From Pseudomonadota bacterium (GTDB lineage: Bacteria > Pseudomonadota > Gammaproteobacteria > Xanthomonadales > Rhodanobacteraceae), in assembly GCA_021787175.1 (NCBI GenBank), contig JAJYMF010000186.1, forward strand, positions 1 to 5,530: a stretch of 5,530 nucleotides of DNA, written 5' to 3'. Shown here in pieces: positions 1-5,229 of the stretch; position 1 is the first letter of the stretch; each line of letters starts with the position of its first letter. Below the pieces are notes generated by a model that was given only the letters and a program-made list of their open reading frames with translations, searched no databases and was not told where the DNA came from. The translations under genes and the position numbers were made by a program.

Positions 1-2
1 CT

Positions 3-338
3 GCCATTCGGGAGGGTGCGCCTTACGACAACGACAACTACAGCTGGTTTGCCTCTCGATTTTCGCGATTTCTATATGTTGATCGCATTGTTGTCGGGGC
101 TAAATTTGCAGGTCACCGAATCGGCAGTGCGTTGTATGACGGCCTGTTTCAGTACGCGCACGATCGTGGTGCCGAAGTCATCACGTGTGAGTACAACATA
201 GATCCACCCAACCCGGCATCCCGTGCGTTTCATGATAAATTCGGATTTAAGGAGCTTGGAACGCAGTGGGTCGCAAACGGCACCAAGAAGGTCTCGCTGC
301 AGGCCGCAAAGACCCGGCGTCCCCTTGATTCGGAGTAG
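3..338 (+). CDS. GNAT-family N-acetyltransferase, 3' part only
   Basis: The frame is open from the left edge (first whole codon at base 3) to a TAG at 336-338, giving the last 111 residues of a protein whose start lies outside the window. Residues 25-45 look like GNAT motif A, the acetyl-CoA-binding strand, loop and helix (YVDRIVVGAKFAGHRIGSAL). Arg39 sits where the first glycine of the usual Q/R-x-x-G-x-G/A signature is expected. Residues 59-85 (VITCEYNIDPPNPAS, then AFHDKFGFKEL) match motif B, with the common N-P-x-S-x-x-F-x-x-x-x-G-F ending. The N-P-P-N-P-A-S style recalls predicted acetyltransferases of the COG3818 type; this is from memory. The substrate is unknown. GC is about 54%, well below the neighbouring genes, and codons such as CTA, ATA, CGA and TTT are frequent, which hints at acquisition by transfer. 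It converges on uppP with 26 bases between the stops. Confidence 0.82.
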   Translation, partial: AIREGAPYDNDNYSWFASRFSRFLYVDRIVVGAKFAGHRIGSALYDGLFQYAHDRGAEVITCEYNIDPPNPASRAFHDKFGFKELGTQWVANGTKKVSLQAAKTRRPLDSE

Positions 339-364
339 CACGCGCGTTCAGAACCCGCAGCTGA

Positions 365-1216
365 TCAGCGCAGCAGAACCAACGCCACCGTGCCCAGCGC
401 GATGCAGTAGTACGCGAACGGATTCAGCGCCGCGGTCTCGTGGCGGCGGAAGTAGCGCATCAGGAACGCGGTGCTGAGGAATGCCGCCACGCCCGCCACC
501 GCGCCGGCCAGCAGGATCAGCCCCAGCGGCGCGGCATGCGCTGCGGCGTGGGCGTGCAGCAGTTTGGGGATCTCCAGCACCGCGGCGCCGGTGATCACCG
601 GCGCGCCCAGCAGAAACGAGAATCGCGCCGCCTGCGCGTGATTCAGTCCCAGCCGCAGCCCGCCGACCATCGTCGCGCCCGAGCGCGACAGGCCGGGAAT
701 GAAGGCCAGGCACTGCCAGAGGCCGATGATCAGCGCATCGCGCCAGCGCAGGCCGTCCAAGCGTTCGCCGGCCGCCGCCAGCACCGCACCGCGCCGGCGC
801 AGCCGCTCGCCGACCAGCAGCAGGCCGCCGTTGACGATCAGGAACAGCGCCGCCACCCACGGATCGGCGAACAGCGCGCGCAGCGGCTTTTCCAGCACGA
901 AGCCGACCGCGATCGCCGGCAGCGTGCCCAGCACCAGCAGGCCGGCGAGACGGCGATAGTTTTCGGCATCGCCCGCGCGCGGGCCGCGCACCAGGCCCCA
1001 GGCGATGCCCAGCCATTCGCGCCAGAAATACAGCAGCAGGGCCGCCAGCGTGCCCACGTGCAGCACCACCAGAAACGGCAGGAAACCCGGCGCGTGCTGG
1101 TCGACGCCCAGATGCAGCAGCGCCGGCAGCACCACCGCATGGCCCAGGCTGCTGACCGGGAACAGCTCGGTCAGACCTTGCAGCAGCGCGATCAGCAGGA
1201 TGTTGAACAGCGTCAT
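365..1216 (-). CDS. uppP: Undecaprenyl-diphosphatase (UppP/BacA family)
   Basis: This integral inner-membrane enzyme dephosphorylates undecaprenyl diphosphate to undecaprenyl phosphate, recycling the lipid carrier for peptidoglycan and other surface polymers; overexpression of the family gives bacitracin resistance. The protein has 283 residues, close to the family length (about 270). The two family signatures are present. The first is Q13-G-L-T-E17 followed by P20-V-S-S-L-G-H26, with the acidic residue, serines and histidine of the active site. The second is P174-G-L-S-R-S-G-A-T182, including the catalytic arginine R178. FSFLLG (199-204) is also typical. About eight hydrophobic segments span the protein. 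Leu24 replaces the Ser/Thr of the common VSS(S/T)GH motif, and 'GHAVVLPALL' follows instead of the usual 'GHL', which suggests a secondary subfamily. The start is ATG at 1216-1214 (read leftwards), preceded by GAGGG seven bases upstream. It diverges from the 1447 gene. I see no convincing -35/-10 pair. Membership is near certain; which paralogue it is remains open. Confidence 0.94.
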   Translation of the reverse strand: MTLFNILLIALLQGLTELFPVSSLGHAVVLPALLHLGVDQHAPGFLPFLVVLHVGTLAALLLYFWREWLGIAWGLVRGPRAGDAENYRRLAGLLVLGTLPAIAVGFVLEKPLRALFADPWVAALFLIVNGGLLLVGERLRRRGAVLAAAGERLDGLRWRDALIIGLWQCLAFIPGLSRSGATMVGGLRLGLNHAQAARFSFLLGAPVITGAAVLEIPKLLHAHAAAHAAPLGLILLAGAVAGVAAFLSTAFLMRYFRRHETAALNPFAYYCIALGTVALVLLR

Positions 1217-1228
1217 GAGGGGTCCCTC
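1217..1228 (-). promoter_or_regulatory. uppP ribosome binding site within a small hairpin
   Basis: Read on the minus strand, the 12 bases before the uppP ATG are GAGGGACCCCTC. GAGG(G) is the Shine-Dalgarno sequence. Its GAGG can pair with the CCTC touching the ATG across a four-base loop (GACC). The stem is only 4 bp, so any effect on translation is uncertain. The site supports ATG 1216 as the start. Confidence 0.45.
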
Positions 1229-1431
1229 GTGGGCGGCGCCGTGATGGTAAGCGACGCGGCGCCTGCGGCGGTCTTGCCGATGAATCGTGATGCAGGAGTA
1301 AGCTCAAGCCGGTGCCCCCACGGGTCCCTATGATCAGCCCATGAGCAGCGTACGCATGTCGGAATCCATGCCTGCATGGCAGCGTGAGGCAGTGAGGGTC
1401 GTTGCCGTTGCAGGCTCCACGGACGCTGTTC

Positions 1432-1447
1432 TGGAGGAGACCCTCCA
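1432..1447 (+). promoter_or_regulatory. Shine-Dalgarno sequence sequestered in a hairpin before the 1447 gene
   Basis: TGGAGG (1432-1437), loop AGAC, CCTCCA (1442-1447) form a perfect 6-bp stem with a four-base loop. The left arm is the Shine-Dalgarno sequence (GGAGG) and the right arm ends in the A of the ATG start codon. The pairing is seen directly. That it limits or regulates translation, for example by melting with temperature, is inference. The strong GGAGGAG at proper spacing decides the start at 1447 over an upstream in-frame TTG at 1402. Confidence 0.45.
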
Positions 1448-1833
1448 TGCCGCGTGACAAAGATTTCCCGGAGCACAAGCCCGTCAAGGTCGACTGGAGC
1501 GATCCCGAGCTGCAGTCGCTCCTGAGCAAGACGGAGCACTGGCAGCTGGACAAGCGCCGCAGCTTCACGCCGCAGGAAGTGCGGATCCACTTGCGCTGGG
1601 ACGCCGGCACTCCCAGACCCGCAAGGATCGTGGACAGGCACGAGGCGATGATCGTCCTGCAAACGCAGTTTCCGCTGCCGGCCGGCGAGCATGTTCGCGT
1701 GGACCGGCCGATCGGCGACCCCGGTGCGCCGCTCTGGGGCGTGGTCATTCAAAGCCGTCCGGGAACGCGCGCGGAAGACCTGGCCCAGGGCTCTCACCTG
1801 CACTGGCTGCGCCTCGCCGATGCCGACGATTGA
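1447..1833 (+). CDS. Hypothetical protein, 128 aa, possible degenerate PilZ-like domain
   Basis: I do not recognise this gene with certainty. It starts at an ATG six to nine bases after GGAGGAG and ends with TGA at 1831-1833. The protein is soluble, with no signal peptide or membrane segment. The first 36 residues are charged and probably helical or disordered. From residue 37 there is an all-beta-looking domain. It begins with R37-R38-S-F-T-P-Q-E-V-R, continues through ARIVDRHEAMIVLQTQFPLPAGEHVRV (as separate strands at 59-85), and ends with LWGVVIQSRPG...GSHLHWLRL (96-123). An RR pair, a turn in the middle, 'L.aGe.V.v' and a final 'G.V......G' recall the c-di-GMP-binding PilZ fold. However, the diagnostic D/N-x-S-x-x-G is absent (the equivalent place reads DRHEAM), so any c-di-GMP binding is doubtful. 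Base composition resembles the host genes. It diverges from uppP and has no partner downstream in an operon. Confidence 0.72.
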   Translation: MPRDKDFPEHKPVKVDWSDPELQSLLSKTEHWQLDKRRSFTPQEVRIHLRWDAGTPRPARIVDRHEAMIVLQTQFPLPAGEHVRVDRPIGDPGAPLWGVVIQSRPGTRAEDLAQGSHLHWLRLADADD

Positions 1834-1865
1834 CCTAGGTACGACGTGCGCACCCCCCGCCATTC

Positions 1866-1887
1866 GGCACGGTGCGCGTGCCGTGCC
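1866..1887 (+). repeat. GC-rich inverted repeat after the 1447 gene
   Basis: GGCACGG (1866-1872) and CCGTGCC (1881-1887) are perfect inverted repeats around an eight-base loop. An alternative stem uses GGCACG with CGTGCC at 1877-1882. A second stem follows at 1896-1915 (CACGCC / GGCGTG). There is no T tract, so this is not a classical intrinsic terminator. It may slow or end transcription, or protect the 3' end of the message of the gene stopping 32 bases earlier. Confidence 0.4.
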
Positions 1888-1981
1888 GAGGCCGGCACGC
1901 CTGCTCCGGGGCGTGGCGGAGCCGCACCCGTCGCGCCCTTGCCGTGGGGACGTGGATCAAGGCGGACGCCCAGCGCCGCTA

Positions 1982-1998
1982 TGCATGTATTTGGTGCA
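1982..1998 (+). promoter_or_regulatory. NtrC-type enhancer site for glnA
   Basis: TGCATGTATTTGGTGCA matches 14 of 17 positions of the NtrC consensus TGCACCAWWWTGGTGCA, with a perfect right half. Its centre (1990) lies about 130 bases upstream of the transcription start predicted from the sigma-54 promoter. This is in the range of NtrC enhancers at enterobacterial glnA (roughly -110 to -140). The protein that binds is inferred; only one good site is visible. Confidence 0.7.
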
Positions 1999-2093
1999 AA
2001 AATGCCTGCTGCCCGCACCGACATGACTCAAAGCGCATCACGATTGCCACCCTTCGAACCGCAAACGGCCTGATCCGACGAGCCCGCGTTCGC

Positions 2094-2109
2094 TGGCACG
2101 GCCCTTGCC
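2094..2109 (+). promoter_or_regulatory. Sigma-54 (-24/-12) promoter of glnA
   Basis: TGGCAC-GGCCC-TTGCC fits the sigma-54 consensus TGGCAC-N5-TTGCW in all but the last base. The invariant GG (2095-2096) and GC (2107-2108) are separated by exactly ten bases. Transcription should begin near 2120, giving a leader of about 27 bases. Together with the upstream NtrC-like site it indicates that glnA is induced under nitrogen limitation by phosphorylated NtrC. Confidence 0.87.
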
Positions 2110-2146
2110 TAGTCAGAGCACCCCTTACCCCTACCGGGAGCGTTCC

Positions 2147-3556
2147 ATGTCCGCCGATCACGTCCTCAAGCTGATGGCCGAACACGCGGTCGAGTTCGTC
2201 GACCTGCGTTTTGCCGACATGCAGGGCAAGCAGCACCACGTCACCTTTCCCGCGCACGCCATCGACGCCGGCACCTTCGAGGACGGCAAGATGTTCGACG
2301 GCTCGTCGATCGCCGGCTGGAAGGGCATCAACGAATCGGACATGGTGCTGATGCCCGATCCGTCCACCGCCGTGCTCGACCCGTTCAGCGCGCACAAGCA
2401 GCTGATCCTCGGCTGCGACGTGCTGGAGCCGAGCACCATGCAGGCCTACAGCCGCGATCCGCGCTCGATCGCCAAACGCGCCGAGGCGTTCCTCAAATCC
2501 ACCGGCATCGCCGATACCGCCTACTTCGGTCCCGAACCGGAGTTCTTCATCTTCGATTCGGTGCGCTACGGCAACGACATGGGCAAGGTGTTCTACGAGA
2601 TCGAGTCGGAAGAGGCGGCGTGGTCCTCGGGCAAGCGCTACGAGAGCGGCAATTCCGGCCAGCGCCCGGGCGTCAAGGGCGGCTATTTTCCGGTCAGCCC
2701 GGTGGACTCACTGGGCGACCTGCGCGCCGAGATGTGCACCCTGCTGGAACAGGCCGGCATCACGGTCGAGGTGCACCACCACGAGGTGGCCACGGCCGGC
2801 CAGTGCGAGATCGGCACGCGCTTCAACACCTTGGTGAAGAAGGCCGACGAACTGCTGCTGATGAAGTACATCATCAAGAACGCGGCGCACCAGAACGGCA
2901 AGACCGTCACCTTCATGCCCAAGCCGCTGGTCGGCGACAACGGCTCCGGCATGCACGTGCACCAGTCGCTGGCGAAGGACGGCAAGAACCTGTTCGCCGG
3001 CGATCTCTACGGCGGGCTGAGCCAGATCGCGCTGTGGTACATCGGCGGCATCTTCAAGCACGCGCGCGCGATCAACGCCTTCGCCAACTCCACCACCAAC
3101 AGCTACAAACGCCTGGTGCCGGGCTTCGAGGCGCCGGTGATGCTGGCGTACTCGGCGCGCAACCGCTCGGCGAGCTGCCGCATCCCGTATGTGTCCAGCC
3201 CCAAGGGCCGGCGCATCGAGATCCGCTTCCCCGATCCGGTCAACTCCGGCTATCTGACCTTCACCGCGCTGATGATGGCCGGGCTGGACGGCATCCTGAA
3301 CAAGATCGATCCGGGCGCGCCGTCCGACAAGGACCTCTACGACCTGCCGCCGGAGGAGGAGAAGAACATCCCGCAGGTGTGCTCCAGCCTCGACCAGGCG
3401 CTGGAGGCACTGGACAGGGATCGCGGCTTCCTCAAGGCCGGCGGCGTGTTCTCCGACGACTTCATCGACGGCTACATCGCGCTGAAGATGCAGGAAGTCA
3501 CGCGCTTCCGCGCGGCGACGCACCCGATCGAATACCAGATGTACTACGCCATCTGA
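2147..3556 (+). CDS. glnA: Type I (GSI-beta) glutamine synthetase
   Basis: Cytoplasmic enzyme, a dodecamer in this family, that makes glutamine from glutamate, ammonia and ATP: the main entry of ammonium into metabolism. It has 469 residues, identical to the E. coli enzyme in length. The N-terminal beta-grasp domain contains FDGSSIAGW (50-58) with catalytic Asp51. The catalytic domain has E130 and E132 (GPEPEFF), E213 (HHHE), E221 (CEIG), H270 (GSGMHVHQS), E328, R340 and E358 (RRIEIRFPDP), all the metal- and substrate-binding residues I could align. Tyr398 in DLYDLPPEE is the site adenylylated by GlnE, so covalent feedback control is expected. The ATG at 2147 is chosen because GGGAG lies six bases upstream and an in-frame TTG at 2105 falls inside the promoter, before the predicted transcript start. 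It is a single-gene unit with a sigma-54 promoter and a terminator. No glnK or amtB follows within the window. Confidence 0.98.
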   Translation: MSADHVLKLMAEHAVEFVDLRFADMQGKQHHVTFPAHAIDAGTFEDGKMFDGSSIAGWKGINESDMVLMPDPSTAVLDPFSAHKQLILGCDVLEPSTMQAYSRDPRSIAKRAEAFLKSTGIADTAYFGPEPEFFIFDSVRYGNDMGKVFYEIESEEAAWSSGKRYESGNSGQRPGVKGGYFPVSPVDSLGDLRAEMCTLLEQAGITVEVHHHEVATAGQCEIGTRFNTLVKKADELLLMKYIIKNAAHQNGKTVTFMPKPLVGDNGSGMHVHQSLAKDGKNLFAGDLYGGLSQIALWYIGGIFKHARAINAFANSTTNSYKRLVPGFEAPVMLAYSARNRSASCRIPYVSSPKGRRIEIRFPDPVNSGYLTFTALMMAGLDGILNKIDPGAPSDKDLYDLPPEEEKNIPQVCSSLDQALEALDRDRGFLKAGGVFSDDFIDGYIALKMQEVTRFRAATHPIEYQMYYAI

Positions 3557-3577
3557 GGCGGCGAACGCCCGGGTTCA

Positions 3578-3613
3578 GGCGAAGGCCTCGGCAACGGGGC
3601 CTTCGCCGTTTCG
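3578..3613 (+). terminator. Intrinsic terminator of glnA
   Basis: GGCGAAGGCC (3578-3587) and GGCCTTCGCC (3598-3607) form a perfect 10-bp stem around a ten-base loop, 21 bases after the glnA stop. Only a short T run (GTTTC) follows, so the tail is weak, but the stem is strong and well placed. Confidence 0.75.
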
Positions 3614-3700
3614 GCGCGAGCCGGGCGGGGCGCGCAAGCCGGCCTGCGACACCGCGCCGCGAGTTTCCATACAAACCGTAAGTCTTGGGTGGCCGCCCGC

Positions 3701-3714
3701 TTGATCGGGATCAA
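3701..3714 (+). promoter_or_regulatory. FNR/ANR/DNR-type operator upstream of the cytochrome-porin gene
   Basis: TTGATCGGGATCAA is a perfect match to the FNR-family consensus TTGAT-N4-ATCAA; with its flanks (CTTGAT / ATCAAG) the dyad extends to six bases per arm. It lies between the glnA terminator and the 3829 gene and points only at that gene. Its centre (3707.5) is about 41 bases upstream of a start at about 3748, predicted from the -10-like TATCGT at 3736-3741. This is the class II activator position. Such sites serve both oxygen sensors (FNR/ANR) and nitric-oxide sensors (DNR/NNR); sequence alone does not tell which. Confidence 0.83.
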
Positions 3715-3727
3715 GGGCCGGCATGAC

Positions 3728-3747
3728 CGATAACGTATCGTTAATCG
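3728..3747 (+). promoter_or_regulatory. Imperfect palindrome covering the putative -10 region
   Basis: TAACG-TAT-CGTTA (3731-3743) is a perfect five-base-arm dyad. With one extra A on the right arm it extends to CGATAACG / CGTTAATCG. It overlaps the -10-like TATCGT (3736-3741, four of six consensus bases) that suits the FNR box. It could be an operator for a repressor or just promoter sequence; I cannot name a regulator. The -10 assignment is tentative. Confidence 0.4.
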
Positions 3748-3816
3748 TGAAAGTTTCGTTGTGCCGGCACCGCAACCGTGGGCCGGGGCACGAGCGATAC
3801 GGATCCCAAAAAAAGC

Positions 3817-3824
3817 AGGAGGTG
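3817..3824 (+). promoter_or_regulatory. Near-perfect Shine-Dalgarno sequence of the cytochrome-porin gene
   Basis: AGGAGGTG is complementary to the 16S rRNA 3' end over eight bases and sits just before ATG 3829 (six bases from GGAGG). It fixes the start there, not at the in-frame GTG at 3778, and puts the signal peptide at the N terminus. Translation is expected to be strong. Confidence 0.85.
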
Positions 3825-3828
3825 TCAC

Positions 3829-5199
3829 ATGTTCACTCGATGGTTGTCCCGGTCGCCGACGCTGCGAGCCACGCTGGCGATCGCCTTGCTGGCGGCGGTG
3901 GGGTATGTCCCGACCGCCTCGGCCGTACCCGCGTACGCGCGGCAAACCCACCAACCCTGCGTGGCCTGCCACATCGGCGGCTTCGGCCCGCAGCTCACCC
4001 CCTTCGGCCGCCTGTTCAAGCTCGGCGGCTACACCATGAAGGCGGGCAGCCAGTCCAACCTGCCGCTGTCGGCGATGCTGGTCGAGTCCTACACCCATAC
4101 CGCCACCAGCCAGCCCTCGCCGCCGGCCAGCGGCTTCAACAACAACAACAACCTCGAGATGCAGCAGGCCTCGATCTTCGTCGCCGGCCGGCTGTCCGAC
4201 CACATCGGCATGTTCGGCCAGGCCACGTACTCCGAGAACGGCGGTCAGCTCGGCTGGGACAATACCGAGGTGCGCTACGCGCGGACCTCGATGTGGAACG
4301 GCCACACGCTGATGTGGGGCGTCACGGCCAACAACAATCCGACGCTGTCGGATGTATTCAACACCGCCCCGGCTTGGCAGTATCCGTACATGGCCGCTGA
4401 CCTCGCCCCCGGTGCGCCGGCCGCGCCCGCGCTGGACGGTGCATTCGGTGGGCAGGTGATCGGCGTCACCGCCTATTCGCTGATCGACAATCACTGGTAT
4501 GTCGAGGGTGGCGCCTATCGCTCGCTGTCGCCGGCGTTCCTCAGTGATATCAACGCCGGTTACGACGGGCGCATCAGTGGCCTCGCACCCTATGCCCGCT
4601 TGGCCTACACGTCCCCGGTCAAGGGCGGTGACTTCGAGATCGGCACGACGTTCTTCGACGCCCATCGCGGACTGGCCGGCACCGACGCTTTCGGTCGGCC
4701 CTATGCCATCGCCGGTCCCACGGACAACTTCCGTGATTTCGGCGTGGACGCCAGCTATCAGTTCCTCGGCACCGGCAAGCACATCTTCACCGCCAACGGG
4801 TCCTATATCCACGAGCAGCAAAGGCTGAACGCAACCTTCGCCAGCGGCGGATCGTCCAACCTCAGCAACAGCGTCAACGCGCTCAACCTCAACGGCTCGT
4901 ACTGGTACGAGAACACCTGGGGCGCGACCATGGGCCTGTTCCGCAACACCGGGAGCGCCGATGCCATCCTGTATGGCAGCGTCAACGGCTCGCCCGACAC
5001 CAACGGCGGCATCGTCGAACTCAACTGGAACCCCTTCGGCAAGGCCACCTCGTGGGACGAGCCATGGATCAACCTGCGCGTCGGCCTGCAGTACACCTTC
5101 TACTCGAAGTTCGAGGGTGCCAAGAACAACTACGACGGCGCAGGTACCAACGCCAGCGACAACAACACGACCTACCTCTATCTGTGGACGGCGTTCTGA
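3829..5199 (+). CDS. Cyc2-like outer-membrane cytochrome-porin fusion (monohaem c-type cytochrome plus beta-barrel)
   Basis: The 456-residue protein begins with a Sec signal peptide: basic start MFTRWLSRS, hydrophobic core at about 14-27, likely cleavage after A30-S-A32. The mature start AVPAYARQTHQPCVACH carries one haem c motif, C44-V-A-C-H48. FGPQLTPFGRLFK and GGYT (52-69) follow. There are no other cysteines. From about residue 78 to the end, alternating polar/hydrophobic stretches separated by Gly/Asn/Ser-rich loops suggest a barrel of roughly 16 strands, and the last residues LYLWTAF end in Phe as in outer-membrane proteins assembled by BAM. An A-x-P-x-(F/Y)-A-R-Q-T-...-C-x-x-C-H-...-FGR-x-FK-x-x-GYT start plus a porin is, as I recall, the design of Cyc2, the outer-membrane Fe(II) oxidase of iron-oxidising bacteria, in which the haem plugs the pore. 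Related proteins with unknown electron donors exist, so iron oxidation is inference. It stands alone between an FNR-box promoter and an intrinsic terminator. Residues 104-108 are five asparagines, all encoded by AAC. Confidence 0.87.
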   Translation: MFTRWLSRSPTLRATLAIALLAAVGYVPTASAVPAYARQTHQPCVACHIGGFGPQLTPFGRLFKLGGYTMKAGSQSNLPLSAMLVESYTHTATSQPSPPASGFNNNNNLEMQQASIFVAGRLSDHIGMFGQATYSENGGQLGWDNTEVRYARTSMWNGHTLMWGVTANNNPTLSDVFNTAPAWQYPYMAADLAPGAPAAPALDGAFGGQVIGVTAYSLIDNHWYVEGGAYRSLSPAFLSDINAGYDGRISGLAPYARLAYTSPVKGGDFEIGTTFFDAHRGLAGTDAFGRPYAIAGPTDNFRDFGVDASYQFLGTGKHIFTANGSYIHEQQRLNATFASGGSSNLSNSVNALNLNGSYWYENTWGATMGLFRNTGSADAILYGSVNGSPDTNGGIVELNWNPFGKATSWDEPWINLRVGLQYTFYSKFEGAKNNYDGAGTNASDNNTTYLYLWTAF

Positions 5200-5229
5200 G
5201 CGCAGCCTGAGTTTTCGGTGTGGCAATCG

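Larger units (their letters stand above)
1834..2146 (+). other. Gene-free regulatory stretch upstream of glnA
   Basis: No reading frame here has a good ribosome binding site or recognisable protein. Its first half (to about 1920) holds GC-rich stem-loops that may end transcription of the 1447 gene. Its second half holds the glnA control elements: an NtrC-like site at 1982-1998, a sigma-54 promoter at 2094-2109 and the glnA ribosome binding site GGGAG at 2136-2140. I found no convincing second NtrC site and no clear sigma-70 promoter. Confidence 0.6.

Noticed and set aside
360..369. Palindrome GCTGATCAGC between the convergent GNAT and uppP genes
   Set aside because: A continuous 10-base palindrome has no usable loop and no T tract; it overlaps the uppP stop codon and is probably chance.
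1240..1446. Sigma-70 promoters in the divergent uppP/1447 region
   Set aside because: Candidates such as TTGAGC with TTCATC on the minus strand match too poorly at the -10 to be reported.
348..1748. Long open frame on the minus strand (466 codons) overlapping uppP and the 1447 gene
   Set aside because: Its C-terminal part is an Arg/Ala/Gly-rich out-of-frame reading of uppP, and it has no good ribosome binding site.
2105..2146. Upstream TTG start adding 14 residues to GlnA
   Set aside because: The TTG is part of the -12 element of the sigma-54 promoter, upstream of the predicted transcript start; ATG 2147 has an RBS and gives the canonical 469 residues.
2620..3681. Second open frame inside glnA on the plus strand
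   Set aside because: An out-of-frame reading of high-GC codons, rich in Arg/Gly/His; glnA is unmistakable in the other frame.
3761..3770. Palindrome GTGCCGGCAC in the leader of the cytochrome-porin gene
   Set aside because: Short GC palindromes are expected at this base composition, and it matches no operator I know.
3778..3828. Upstream GTG start adding 17 residues to the cytochrome-porin
   Set aside because: It would put a polar segment before the signal peptide and run through the AGGAGGTG ribosome binding site of ATG 3829.
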